Shown here piece after piece: positions 18,762-31,851 of a stretch of DNA of 64,000 nt. The notes under the pieces are model-generated. The model was given only the letters and a program-made list of their open reading frames with translations, was not told the origin of the DNA and did no database searches. Within the stretch, counting starts at the first letter, position 1; every line of letters starts with the position of its first letter. The stretch lies in assembly GCA_026126305.1 (NCBI GenBank), contig JAHCJI010000006.1, forward strand, positions 62,001-126,000, read 5' to 3'. The translations under genes were made by a program, and so were the position numbers. The stretch comes from Phycisphaeraceae bacterium. GTDB lineage: Bacteria > Planctomycetota > Phycisphaerae > Phycisphaerales > UBA1924.

Positions 18762-19008
18762 GGTCAAAAAAAATATAAATTGTCGCGTGAGCGACGGCTC
18801 CAACGCACGCTTGTGTGTATGTGGAGGGAGTGTTCGTTTCGTGCCCAATAGTGATACCCCGGGCAGGCGCGAGCACACCTTGATTGATTTGGGGCCGTTT
18901 CTCGGATCCGAGGGAGAGCGGGGCGGCCGGTCGTTTGGGATATCCGGCGGCCGGTCGCGCCCGTGCGCGCTGCATGAATGAAGTGTGCGGGTTTTTCCTG
19001 CTCTGGCC

Positions 19009-19860
19009 TCAATCGTACTTGTAGACCCCTTGGCCGGTCTTGTTACCCAGGCGGCCTGCGGTGACGAGTTGCTCGAGTTTGGGGCAGGGACGGTACCGCT
19101 CGCTGTGCAGGCCGTCGGCCAGGACGTTCATGATGTGGGCGCAGGTGTCCAGACCGATGAAGTCGGCAAGTCGCAGCGGGCCCATGGGGTGGTTCATGCC
19201 CAATTTCATGATCTCGTCGATGTGCTGGGGCTCTGCCACGCCCTCCATCCAGGCATAGAAGGCCTCATTGATCATGGGCATGAGGATGCGGTTGGAAACG
19301 AAACCCGCGCGGTCATTGGCGGGAACGGCGGTCTTGCCCATGGCGGTGGAGAGGTCGAGGACAGCCTGGGTGACTCCGGGGTCTGTGGCCAAGCCATTGA
19401 TGACCTCGACCAATCCCATGACGGGCACGGGGTAGAAGAAGTGCATGCCGATGACCTTCTCGGGGCGCTTGGTTGCGGCGGCGATTGCGGTGATGGAGAT
19501 GCTGCTGGTATTGCTGGCCAGGACGCAGCCTGCGCCGGTGGCCTGGTCGAGCCTGGCGAAGATGTCGCGTTTGACCTGCTCGTTCTCGACGACGGCCTCG
19601 ATGACGATCTGGCGGTCGGCCAAGTCCATCACGTCGCTGACGTAGGCGATGCGTGCCAGTGCGGCGTCGGCTTCGGCCTGGCCCATCTTGCCCTTCTCGA
19701 CGGCTCGGGCGAGCAGTTTCTGGTGTGTGGCCTTGCACCTTTCGACCTGCTGGGCACTGGCATCGAAGACCTTGACCTCGAGCCCGGCCACGGCGGCGAC
19801 CTGGGCGATGCCCCCACCCATCTGCCCAGCTCCCACCACACCAACCTTGTTGATCGCCAT
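19009..19860 (-). CDS. 3-hydroxybutyryl-CoA dehydrogenase family
   Basis: 283 residues from an ATG with AAGGAGT upstream. The N-terminal Rossmann fold begins KVGVVGAGQMGGGIAQVAA with the NAD GxGxxG pattern. The catalytic region has NTSSISITAIA and the family signature GMHFFYPVPVMGLVEVI with the His-Glu pair. The C-terminal helical domain includes FVSNRILMPMINEAF and GLDTCAHIMNVL. It oxidises 3-hydroxyacyl-CoA to 3-ketoacyl-CoA with NAD in fatty-acid or butanoate metabolism. It stands alone, divergent from the gene at 19981. Confidence 0.9.
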   Translation of the reverse strand: MAINKVGVVGAGQMGGGIAQVAAVAGLEVKVFDASAQQVERCKATHQKLLARAVEKGKMGQAEADAALARIAYVSDVMDLADRQIVIEAVVENEQVKRDIFARLDQATGAGCVLASNTSSISITAIAAATKRPEKVIGMHFFYPVPVMGLVEVINGLATDPGVTQAVLDLSTAMGKTAVPANDRAGFVSNRILMPMINEAFYAWMEGVAEPQHIDEIMKLGMNHPMGPLRLADFIGLDTCAHIMNVLADGLHSERYRPCPKLEQLVTAGRLGNKTGQGVYKYD

Positions 19861-19980
19861 CGCATAGACTCCTTATCAGGAACCGGACAACCCGGCCGTT
19901 TGTTTGAAGTAAAGCCGACCTGGGTGGCAACATTAGCGGCCGCCGCCGCCCGGGTCAGCCAGGAAGGGGCCTCTCCCGCC

Positions 19981-20289
19981 ATGGAACGTATCGCCCAATT
20001 GCTGCGAATCCTGGAGATCGAGCCGCGTGACCCCTTCACGCTGTACTCGCTGGGACAGGAGCACGCGAAGCGTGGTGATCACGAGGCCGCAGTGGGTTTT
20101 TATGAGCGGTGCGTCGAGGCCGATGCTTCGGTTCACTATGCCTATTTCCACATGGCCCGGTCGCTGGAGGCCATGGAGGACGAGGGTCGCGCGGTGGAAG
20201 TTCTGCGGGCCGGGCTTGACAGGGCGCGTGCCGATGGTGAGATGAAGGCGGCCAGCGAGTTATCGGCGTACCTCGACCAGATCGGGTGA
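19981..20289 (+). CDS. Small TPR protein
   Basis: 102 residues from the ATG at 19981. Two to three helical repeats are visible (FTLYSLGQEHAKRGDHEAAV, then YAYFHMARSLEAMEDEGRA), in the style of tetratricopeptide repeats. No signal or membrane segment. It is the first gene of a tight rightward run with recX (14 bp gap), a lipoprotein and a rhodanese. No specific function can be assigned. Confidence 0.7.
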   Translation: MERIAQLLRILEIEPRDPFTLYSLGQEHAKRGDHEAAVGFYERCVEADASVHYAYFHMARSLEAMEDEGRAVEVLRAGLDRARADGEMKAASELSAYLDQIG

Positions 20290-20302
20290 TGGGCGAGCGG
20301 CC

Positions 20303-21007
20303 ATGGAAACAGAAGAGACGATTTCACTGACTCGGCGTGCTCCGGATCGCTGGAGGCTGGTGACTCCCGAGCACAAGGGGGCCACGCTGGACGACGCGGC
20401 GGTGCTCGATGGACAACTTGCCGACGGTGAGCCCTGGACCGAAACGGTGCGCGAACGCGCGAGACGCGCGGTCGGCGAGGCCGGGGCTCGCCTGGCTGCC
20501 TTGCGGCTTTTGCGTGTTCGGGCACGGTCGAGCGCGGAGTTGCGCGAGCGATTGATCGGACGTTACCCGCATGAGGCAGTCGAGAAGGTTGTCGGTGCGC
20601 TCGTTCGCGCCGGCGCGGTGGACGATGTGAGGTACGCCGATCAGTTGGCCGAGCAGATGGGCGCTATCCGACCGCACGGCCGGGAGGCGGTCCGTGCGCG
20701 TCTGGAGCGAGCGCGACTCGAATCGGGAACGCTCGAAGAGGCGTTGGACGCACACGTACCGGCTTCGGATGAGGGGCTTCGCGCACTGGAGGCGGCACGG
20801 GTACAGGCACGGCGGCTGGCGTCGCTGGGGATCGGGCCCCAGGCGATGCGTCGGCGGCTGTACGGGGTGCTGGGCCGGCGCGGGTTCGATGCCGAGACCG
20901 CCGCCGAAGCAGTGGAGCGTGTGCTGGGCCCGATGGACGACGCTGGCGACTGTGGCGGCATTGGCTTGGATAGGATGGACGATGATGAGGACGTTTCCGA
21001 GTCGTAG
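20303..21007 (+). CDS. recX: RecX-family regulator
   Basis: 234 residues. The C-terminal two thirds has the RecX pattern: ALRLLRVRARSSAELRERLI, then VDDVRYADQLAEQM, and repeated three-helix units ending with MRRRLYGVLGRRGFDAETA. RecX binds RecA filaments and limits recombinase activity. The N-terminal ~60 residues are not conserved-looking. recA itself is not next to it. The 3' end overlaps the start of the next gene by 26 bp, so they are probably co-translated. Confidence 0.82.
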   Translation: METEETISLTRRAPDRWRLVTPEHKGATLDDAAVLDGQLADGEPWTETVRERARRAVGEAGARLAALRLLRVRARSSAELRERLIGRYPHEAVEKVVGALVRAGAVDDVRYADQLAEQMGAIRPHGREAVRARLERARLESGTLEEALDAHVPASDEGLRALEAARVQARRLASLGIGPQAMRRRLYGVLGRRGFDAETAAEAVERVLGPMDDAGDCGGIGLDRMDDDEDVSES

Positions 21008-21620
21008 TTTGCTCTTCCTGATTGTGGCGGGCCTGGGCCTGACAGGCTGTATCGCCGCGGCCCCTACGGGCGATGAGGCTTGGCGCGCCGGTGGCGTGAC
21101 CCCGATGTGGGGGTTGGCGACACAGGAAGCCATCGACGCCCGGGAACTCATGAGCGGATCGAGCGCTGGCGAGGGCACCAGTCGGGGCGACGTGATGACG
21201 CGCACCGACTGGACGCCGATGGCCTTGCTGGTGCCCAGTGCTTTGACCTTGCACCCGCCACACAACGCGCCGGCTCGGCTGCCCACTACGGGAGACTTCC
21301 GCTATCACGGCGATCTGCCCGACGAGTTGACGGTGCTGGACTTTGGCAGCGGCAATGGGCACCAGCGCAAGAGCCTGGCTTACGAGCCCTTCCTTCAGGT
21401 GTATGACCTGGTCATGTTGCCGATTCGGATGTTTGTTGGTGTGCCGCCCCACCGTCTGGATGCTTCGCCCGATGCCACGTATGTCCGGGCGCCGCAGGAT
21501 TGGTCACAAGATTTGCCGATGACCGGACGGGCGACGGGGCCCATTGGCACGACGGTCATCCTTCGGAGCACGGGTCGCGGGCGTGCGGGCATGGCAACGA
21601 TGGATGGTGGACGGAGTTGA
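20982..21620 (+). CDS. Lipoprotein of unknown function
   Basis: 212 residues. ATG codons at 20982 and 20985 lie inside the recX reading frame. The N-terminus is a signal segment with lipobox GLTGC followed by IAAAP. The rest is polar, with few recognisable blocks (DWTPMALLVPSALTLHPPHN; LVMLPIRMFVGVPPHRLD). I do not recognise a family. The 3' end overlaps the next ATG (TGATG at 21618-21622). Confidence 0.65.
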   Translation: MMRTFPSRSLLFLIVAGLGLTGCIAAAPTGDEAWRAGGVTPMWGLATQEAIDARELMSGSSAGEGTSRGDVMTRTDWTPMALLVPSALTLHPPHNAPARLPTTGDFRYHGDLPDELTVLDFGSGNGHQRKSLAYEPFLQVYDLVMLPIRMFVGVPPHRLDASPDATYVRAPQDWSQDLPMTGRATGPIGTTVILRSTGRGRAGMATMDGGRS

Positions 21621-22033
21621 TGGTCGACTTTGACGAGCGTGGCCTGCCCGCGGGCTATCCCTTCAAGCCCAGTTATGAGATCGCCCCCACCGAAGCGGCC
21701 CGGATGCTGTCCGAGGGCCGCGCGCTACTGGTGGATGTTCGTCTGGCCGAGGAACGTGAAGTCGCCCGCGTTGGGAGTTTGGGTGACGAGGTTCATGCTC
21801 CGTTGCACCAATTGAATGAATGGCTCGACGAGATCGAAGAAGCCGCCCAAGGTCGGCCGATCCTGACGCTGTGCCATCGTGGCGTTCGCTCGATCAAGGC
21901 GGCGTTGGCTTTGCGAAGTTGTGGGTTTGAGGACACGCACTCGATCGCTGGCGGCATCGAGAACTGGTCGTTGGCCTTGGACCGGACAGTGCCCCGATAC
22001 ACACGAGATGGCTCGGTGTGCAAACGCCTCTGA
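21620..22033 (+). CDS. Rhodanese-domain protein
   Basis: 137 residues, one rhodanese domain. The active-site loop is LCHRGVRSIKAA, with Cys followed by the anion-binding loop; the usual upstream LLVDVRLAEE and the late SIAGGIENW are present. Such proteins carry persulfide sulfur or act as thiosulfate/sulfur transferases. Its ATG overlaps the stop of the lipoprotein gene, so it is the last gene of the recX run. No membrane or export signal. Confidence 0.88.
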   Translation: MVDFDERGLPAGYPFKPSYEIAPTEAARMLSEGRALLVDVRLAEEREVARVGSLGDEVHAPLHQLNEWLDEIEEAAQGRPILTLCHRGVRSIKAALALRSCGFEDTHSIAGGIENWSLALDRTVPRYTRDGSVCKRL

Positions 22034-22041
22034 GGCGCGTC

Positions 22042-26247
<4,206 letters not shown>

Positions 26248-26445
26248 TGGACGATACCCTCAGCCCAACTATTAGTCCTATAACTACTCAAGCGATTTTC
26301 CGCCTGTCCTTGCAGGATCGGCATAGCGCGAGCGTGGATGAAGCCAAGACCACCGAGGGCGCTCAGGAATCCCCTTGATGGGTGGCATGAGAGGGCGGGG
26401 CTGAGCACCGAACAGGTCGGGCGAGGCGGCCCCTATGATGGCCTG

Positions 26446-27033
26446 ATGCACCGGCGATTTGTTCGCTTTTACCAACGAAGCCGCCTCGTCAACATCAACC
26501 TCAACCTCGTCGTGGCGGGGCTGATTGCCATCGCGCTGGCCAAGTACCCGGTGATGCTGATTGCCCAGTGGCTTGGGCCCGAGAACAAACTCAAGATCAC
26601 GATACTGGCATACGCCCTGGACACGGTGCTGGACGTATGTGTGTACTTCGCCTTGCACTGGGTGGCCAATCACTGGCGTCCAAGCGCACTCCACGGCAAA
26701 GAGCCCACTCCAAACCGGCCCAGGCATCGCCGGAACTTCCTGCTCGACGCCGGTCGTGTGCAAGCCGAGCGGATGGTGCTGGTTCCGGTGTTTGCGGCTG
26801 TCTCGATGGGCATGATGTACGGGCTTCAGAAGTACGCAGGCATGACGGCATCTTGGGCGTTTGTATACAGTTTCGCCAGCGCCATCGTCGTGACGCGTGC
26901 CCTGCACACGATCAGCGGGATCTGGACTGGCACATTCAAGAGCGACCAGCACTACTACGCTGAGGGGACGGCCCCAGCGGACCCGGCGGCACCGCGAGCC
27001 CTGCCAAAGCCCGCCGAGCGGGAGGCCGTGTAG
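26446..27033 (+). CDS. Hypothetical multi-pass membrane protein
   Basis: 195 residues from the ATG at 26446; an in-frame upstream ATG at 26338 would add 36 unlikely residues. About four hydrophobic segments are seen (LNLVVAGLIAIALAKYPVML, ITILAYALDTVLDVCVYFAL, VLVPVFAAVSMGMMYGLQKY, AFVYSFASAIVVTRALHTIS), with a polar Pro-rich C-terminus. No family recognised. It is 27 bp upstream of asparagine synthetase on the same strand. Confidence 0.7.
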   Translation: MHRRFVRFYQRSRLVNINLNLVVAGLIAIALAKYPVMLIAQWLGPENKLKITILAYALDTVLDVCVYFALHWVANHWRPSALHGKEPTPNRPRHRRNFLLDAGRVQAERMVLVPVFAAVSMGMMYGLQKYAGMTASWAFVYSFASAIVVTRALHTISGIWTGTFKSDQHYYAEGTAPADPAAPRALPKPAEREAV

Positions 27034-27060
27034 TCGTTCGGCTGCCTACAACCCCCTACC

Positions 27061-29112
27061 ATGTGCGGTATTGCCGGTGTATTGCGGATCCATGAGCCCG
27101 GGGCGGTGGTGCCGCACCCGTTGGAGGCCATCCCCGAGGCTTGGCTGGACGTGCTGGACGATGGCACCCTGCATCGCGGGCCGGACGGCGAGGGTCGGTT
27201 TCGCGATCGCGCGACGCGTGCGGATGGCTCGGTGGTTGATGTGGCGTTTGTACATCGTCGGCTGAGCATCATCGACCATGCGGGTGGGCACCAGCCGATG
27301 GTGCATGATGGGGAGCGATTGCGGCCCGACCTGACGTATCGGCGTGGGGAGGCGCCGAAGTTGGCGCATGAGTTGTGCCCTGGGAAGGCTTTGGTCGCGG
27401 TTGTTTTTAATGGGTGTATTTATAACCAGCGTGCGTTGCGGGCGGAACTCGAGGCGAGCGGGCATCGGTTTGAGACGGATCATTCGGATACAGAGGTTTT
27501 GGTGCATGGGTGGCGGGCTTGGGGTAACGGCCTCATCAACAGGCTCGACGCTATGCATGGCTCGGGCTTCTGGAATCGGCACGGTGCCGTATTTGGCATG
27601 ATGCGCGATTTGGCGGGCGAGAAGCCGGTGTTCGATGTATCGCTCGGGCATTCGTTGGCATTCTCTTCGTGCCCCACGTCCCTTTACCGGCTTGGAGTCG
27701 ATCGGAAGCTCTGGCTTGTCGAACCCGAGCGTACGAATCTGGAGAGTTTTCGTTGTGTCACGAATGGGGATGCTGTCCCGAGGCCGGTGGACTTTCTTCA
27801 GCATGGGTGCGGTGGCGGTGCCAGTACCGTCACTGATGGCGATGGCCTTTCGGTATATTTCAACACATGCACCAATATTGTGGTGCCTCATTCGCGTATT
27901 GACACCGACAGTTTGCAGGTATTGCATGATTCGCTTATCGCACATGCGGTCCGCTCTCGTCTGGAGGCAGATGTTCCACTTGGTGTATTTCTCTCTGGCG
28001 GGCTCGATTCGGGTCTGATCGCTGCGATTGCGAAGCGTCAGATTCCGGGATTGAAGACGTTTACATTGCGGATGCCCGATGCGCGGTTTGATGAGTCGCA
28101 TGATGCGGCGGAGACGGCCAAGGCGATCGGGAGTGATCACACAACGCTGGAGTGCGAGCCCGACCCGGCGGGGGATCTGGTGCGGCTGATTCGGCAGTTG
28201 GGGTTGCCCTTTGGGGATAGTTCGTTATTGCCGACGTATTGGTTGTGCAAGGCTGCGCGGGAGCACGTGAAGGTGGCGCTGAGCGGGGATGGCGGGGACG
28301 AGTTGTTTGGCGGGTATCGGCGGCACGCGATCGCGCCGATGCTGAATCGGTGGCATCGGGTGTTGCGGCTGGTGCCCGATGGGTTGCTCGATCGGCGGGT
28401 GCCGGGGTCGAGGAGAGAGTATCTTTCACGGCTCGCGGTTGCGGCGCGGCATAATGGGTATCGGGAATTGCTTGCGATCTTTCAGACGCCCGATCTCAGG
28501 CGTTTGATCCCGATGTTCAGTGGCCGGGGTCTGGATGCCGATGGGTTCGATCGGATTGCCGATCCGCTTCGGTACGATTTTGAGCATTACCTGCCGGATG
28601 ATCTGCTGCGGAAGACGGATACGGCCTCGATGGCGGTGGCGCTCGAGGTTCGGGCGCCGTTCCTGGCTCGCGAGTTGGTCGAGGCTGCGTTGCGGACGCC
28701 GTTGGATGTGCTGATGCCCGGTGGCGAGCGGAAGGGGTTGCTGAAGCGGGTGGCTCGCAAGTATCTGCCCGACCATGTTGTCGATCGGCCCAAGCGTGGG
28801 TTTGCGATCCCCATCGGGCGGTGGTTCCGCGACGACTATGGCGGGCTTCGCCAGTTGCTGTATGACCACTTGGAGTCGGCGGAGCCTTTTCCGGGGCTTG
28901 GCGAGGCGGGGATAGAGATTGACATGGGGTTCGTGCGACAGATGTTGCGTGAGCACGACGCGGCGGGCGAGCGTTCGATCAATCCTTGGCATGGGCGAGA
29001 CCATTCGCAGCGGCTGTATATGTTGCTGGTGCTGAGCATCTGGGCGAAGTGGGTGGAAGGATTGCGATCGGAACAAAAGAAAGATCCCTCGATTGCTCGA
29101 GGGGATCTGTAA
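27061..29112 (+). CDS. asnB: Asparagine synthetase (glutamine-hydrolysing)
   Basis: 683 residues starting MCGIAGVL, with the nucleophile Cys at position 2 after Met removal. The glutaminase domain covers about 1-215 and the synthetase domain the rest, with the ATP-pyrophosphatase loop FLSGGLDSG at 310-318 and VKVALSGDGGDELFGGYRRH. It converts aspartate, ATP and glutamine to asparagine or an amidated product. The glutaminase half is divergent: the usual NGEIYN glutamine-binding block reads NGCIYN (Cys119), and the 'ASEIKAL'-type segment is changed. The DNA between about 27,380 and 28,100 is also more AT-rich than its surroundings. The extreme C-terminus (KDPSIARGDL) is encoded by a terminator hairpin serving the opposite strand. 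Confidence 0.88.
   Translation: MCGIAGVLRIHEPGAVVPHPLEAIPEAWLDVLDDGTLHRGPDGEGRFRDRATRADGSVVDVAFVHRRLSIIDHAGGHQPMVHDGERLRPDLTYRRGEAPKLAHELCPGKALVAVVFNGCIYNQRALRAELEASGHRFETDHSDTEVLVHGWRAWGNGLINRLDAMHGSGFWNRHGAVFGMMRDLAGEKPVFDVSLGHSLAFSSCPTSLYRLGVDRKLWLVEPERTNLESFRCVTNGDAVPRPVDFLQHGCGGGASTVTDGDGLSVYFNTCTNIVVPHSRIDTDSLQVLHDSLIAHAVRSRLEADVPLGVFLSGGLDSGLIAAIAKRQIPGLKTFTLRMPDARFDESHDAAETAKAIGSDHTTLECEPDPAGDLVRLIRQLGLPFGDSSLLPTYWLCKAAREHVKVALSGDGGDELFGGYRRHAIAPMLNRWHRVLRLVPDGLLDRRVPGSRREYLSRLAVAARHNGYRELLAIFQTPDLRRLIPMFSGRGLDADGFDRIADPLRYDFEHYLPDDLLRKTDTASMAVALEVRAPFLARELVEAALRTPLDVLMPGGERKGLLKRVARKYLPDHVVDRPKRGFAIPIGRWFRDDYGGLRQLLYDHLESAEPFPGLGEAGIEIDMGFVRQMLREHDAAGERSINPWHGRDHSQRLYMLLVLSIWAKWVEGLRSEQKKDPSIARGDL
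29073..29107 (-). terminator. Terminator of the mscS gene, inside the asnB 3' end
   Basis: On the minus strand GATCCCCTCGA pairs with TCGAGGGATC around a four-base loop, followed by TTTCTTTTGTT. This is an intrinsic terminator for the leftward MscS gene, yet it lies within the last codons of the convergent asnB. Confidence 0.8.
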
Positions 29113-29134
29113 GGCACCGGGTTGTGCGGAATGC

Positions 29135-30070
29135 TCAGTCGTTGCTCACTCGGACCCGGAGCGGTTCGGCCAGATGCAACTCGCGCTGCGGGAAGGGAAT
29201 GCTGATGCCCGCGTTGTCGAGCGCATACTTGACGCCGCGGACGAGGCGTTCCTTGACGGCCCAGAAATCGGCCGTCGGTGCCCAGACTCGCACGGACCAG
29301 TTGATGGACGAATCTCCCAGGTCGCTGAGGTAGATAATCGGATCTTGTGCCTGATCTCGGCCTTCCACGGCACGAGCGGCGGACAGAAGAACTTCGCGGA
29401 CGGTATCCAGATCGGCGTTGTACGCGGTGCCGACGTTGATGTCGACGCGGCGGGTCTTGTGATGCGTCACGTTCTCGATCGTCGAGCCGAAGATCGAGCC
29501 GTTGGGCATGACAATGCGTCGGTTGTCCGGGGTGTCGAAGGTGGTGGTGAAGAGTTCGATCTCGTCGACCTTGGCGGTGATGCCGTTGACGCTGATGACG
29601 TCGCCGACGCGGTAGGGGCGGAAGACCAGCAACATGACGCCCGCGGCAACGTTGCCGAGCGTGCCCGAAAGTGCCAGGCCGATGGCAAAGCCCATGGCGG
29701 CGATGACGGCGGCGAAGCTTGTGATCTCGATGCCCACGGTCTGAAGGACGGTCAGGCCGCCGATGACCAGGATGGCCCACTTGATGAGGTTGCCAAAGAA
29801 CTTGGCCAGGGTTGCCTCGACGCGGGCCTTGGTGGTTGCCTTGATCGTCAGCCGCTTGGCCCAGCCCGCCACGAGCATGATGACGATGATGAGGACCAAC
29901 GCCACGACGACGGGCTGCACCACCGCCCAGATCTCGGGCATGGTAATGCCAGCGAAGTTGCCGCTGGTGATCTTCTGCCAGAGGCCCATCGCGGCCGCTT
30001 CGAGTTCGGTCGGCGGTGTGGGCGACGGTTGCCCATCGGCGGCTGGGGTTTCGTCCTGGATCATCAGCAT
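29135..30070 (-). CDS. MscS-family mechanosensitive channel
   Basis: 311 residues from an ATG at 30070. Three membrane helices precede the MscS core: VVVALVLIIVIMLVAGWA, then FFGNLIKWAILVIGGLTVL, then the pore-lining helix AVIAAMGFAIGLALSGTLGN with the Gly/Ala packing pattern. The beta domain starts FRPYRVGDVISVNGITAKVD. A C-terminal alpha/beta domain completes a protein close to E. coli MscS in length. It should release small osmolytes during hypo-osmotic shock. It shares a strand with the DUF481 gene 34 bp upstream. Confidence 0.9.
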   Translation of the reverse strand: MLMIQDETPAADGQPSPTPPTELEAAAMGLWQKITSGNFAGITMPEIWAVVQPVVVALVLIIVIMLVAGWAKRLTIKATTKARVEATLAKFFGNLIKWAILVIGGLTVLQTVGIEITSFAAVIAAMGFAIGLALSGTLGNVAAGVMLLVFRPYRVGDVISVNGITAKVDEIELFTTTFDTPDNRRIVMPNGSIFGSTIENVTHHKTRRVDINVGTAYNADLDTVREVLLSAARAVEGRDQAQDPIIYLSDLGDSSINWSVRVWAPTADFWAVKERLVRGVKYALDNAGISIPFPQRELHLAEPLRVRVSND

Positions 30071-30104
30071 GATAGTGTTTCTCCCTCGATGAATGAAACA
30101 AGAC

Positions 30105-30959
30105 TCAGAACGTCATCAGGATGGTGACGTAATAATTGATGTTGTTTTCCTCGGCGGTGCCGGGCTCGGAGTCGTACTCATGCTCGGCCCCGAGGCGCAA
30201 GCGGATGTCTCGGGCGTTGCTGAGCTTGACCTCGTAGTGGGCGTAGTTCAGGGCGCGGAACTCGCCCAGGTCGTCCAGAGATGGGAAGATCTCGGTACCC
30301 GCCGAGAAGGTGTTGCGGTCGTCGATGGCCCAGGTAAAGTCCAAGCCGATCAAGGCTTCGGGGTGCCACTTGGTGTCGTCGCCACCGAACTCACGGTTCA
30401 CACCGAAGCCAAGACGGCCCCGCAACGATGCGCGATCCTGCCCGTTCTCGAGCAGGGAACGCTCCTTGAGGAACTCGTAACCGCCGCCGGCAAAGCCCTG
30501 GAATCGCGTGTCCCAGTCCTGGAAGCGGTCATAGTCGTACTGGACCTGGGAGAAGACGAAGTATCGTTCGCCGGGGAACTTCCAGTCGTTCTCGCCGCGC
30601 AGGCGCGCCTCGTCCTGGGAGATGGTGCCGCCGTCCTTGCCGTAGAGGTAACGGCCACGGAGCATGGTGCGGAGCCGGTCGGTCTCGCGTTGGGTCTGGA
30701 CAATGGCACGGAGGTTGATGGTGTCGTTGTTGCCGCTCGAGCCGGTCAGTCCAGCCTCGATGGAACGCTGCCAGCCCGACCAGAAGTCGGGCTCGTCCGC
30801 CGGTGCTTCCTCGGCCTGCTCGTCCTGGCCCTGAGTGGCCAGCGCTTCGAAGGACGAGTTCACGATGGATTCCAGCGTGTAGGGCGAGGCAAGAACGGAA
30901 CTCACAAAACCGAATCCAACCCAAACACACGACACCAGAGACCGATTGGTAAGGAACAT
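30105..30959 (-). CDS. DUF481 outer-membrane beta-barrel protein
   Basis: 284 residues; ATG with AAAGGAG upstream. A signal peptide is visible (SLVSCVWVGFGFVSSVLA). The mature part alternates polar and aromatic residues in short strands (SIEAGLTGSSGNNDTINLRA, FVFSQVQYDYDRFQDWDTRF) and ends in a C-terminal Phe (YYVTILMTF), the outer-membrane insertion signal. The 'W.GS...GL..TSGNS' opening is typical of DUF481, sometimes called salt-induced outer-membrane proteins. It precedes an osmosensitive channel gene, consistent with an envelope or osmotic role. Confidence 0.85.
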   Translation of the reverse strand: MFLTNRSLVSCVWVGFGFVSSVLASPYTLESIVNSSFEALATQGQDEQAEEAPADEPDFWSGWQRSIEAGLTGSSGNNDTINLRAIVQTQRETDRLRTMLRGRYLYGKDGGTISQDEARLRGENDWKFPGERYFVFSQVQYDYDRFQDWDTRFQGFAGGGYEFLKERSLLENGQDRASLRGRLGFGVNREFGGDDTKWHPEALIGLDFTWAIDDRNTFSAGTEIFPSLDDLGEFRALNYAHYEVKLSNARDIRLRLGAEHEYDSEPGTAEENNINYYVTILMTF

Positions 30960-31046
30960 TCCTTACGCTCCTTTCAGATGATGAACCCCCAAGGATTTGA
31001 CGCCCAGACAGTGGGGCGACTTCTTGAATGAGGAGGTCAGTTTATC

Positions 31047-31832
31047 ATGTCTGCTGGGTCGGGTCCAAGAACAAACCGTCGATTCAAAGTGGTAGAATGG
31101 CCGATGAAGGATCTGGTGGAAGATCCCCGGTCACGGCGTGAGGTGCTGTTGGGTTCGCTTGCTATCGGCGGGCTCTTGCTGATGGGCTGCGCCCGTAGCC
31201 AACGTCAGGCACTTGGTCCGCCTTCGCCGGTTTGGCCCTTGCAGCGTCGCGGCCTTGATGAAAATTTATCGGACCGACCGGGTTCGCTTTCGGCAACCCC
31301 AATGCCACTCGATGCTGGCACGCCCCGAGTCATGCCCCGTTCCGCGTGGGCACGAACCGGCCCGACCCTTTCGCTGGCCAACCCGATGGGACGGATCGAG
31401 CGGATCACCATCCACCATGATGCGATGGATGCGAGCGGTTTTCGCAATCAAGCGGATGCCAGCCAACGCCTGTCAAACATCCAGCGTGCCCACCTCGGCA
31501 ACGGCTGGGCGGATATCGGCTATCACTACGCGATCGACCCGATGGGCAATGTGTGGGCTGGTCGGCCCGTGCAATTGCAGGGCGCGCACGTCAAGGACTG
31601 GAACGAGAACAACCTGGGCATCATGTTGATGGGCAACTTCATGCATGAGCGTCCGACGCCCCAGGCCTTGGCAGCTCTGGCCCGTTTGGTGTCCAGCGAG
31701 AGCACCCGCTATCGCGTGCCATCCTCGATGATCCGAACCCATCGAGAACTTTCACCGACGGCGTGCCCGGGCGACCATCTCCAGCGTGAGATCCACGCGG
31801 CTCGCAGCCGACGCCTGGCCGGATTTGTCTGA
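31047..31832 (+). CDS. N-acetylmuramoyl-L-alanine amidase (amidase_2)
   Basis: 261 residues. The start at 31047 is supported by GAGGAGG ten bases upstream; an ATG at 31104 has none. The N-terminus combines a twin-arginine-like SRREVLLGSLAIGG with a lipobox LLMGC, pointing to a Tat-exported lipoprotein. The catalytic domain is the amidase_2/PGRP type: ITIHHDAMD (zinc His), ADIGYHYAIDPMGNVW, and a C-terminal TACPGDHL supplying zinc ligands. It cleaves the amide between muramic acid and the peptide stem. Its location next to outer-membrane and channel genes fits an envelope role. Confidence 0.85.
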   Translation: MSAGSGPRTNRRFKVVEWPMKDLVEDPRSRREVLLGSLAIGGLLLMGCARSQRQALGPPSPVWPLQRRGLDENLSDRPGSLSATPMPLDAGTPRVMPRSAWARTGPTLSLANPMGRIERITIHHDAMDASGFRNQADASQRLSNIQRAHLGNGWADIGYHYAIDPMGNVWAGRPVQLQGAHVKDWNENNLGIMLMGNFMHERPTPQALAALARLVSSESTRYRVPSSMIRTHRELSPTACPGDHLQREIHAARSRRLAGFV

Positions 31833-31851
31833 ATCTTCACGTTCTGCTTGG

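Noticed and set aside
18762..19008. Possible small gene or RNA between astB and the hydroxyacyl-CoA dehydrogenase
   Set aside because: Short frames have no ribosome site or protein-like composition; only an AT-rich tract and a repeated GGCGGCCGGTCG word are seen.
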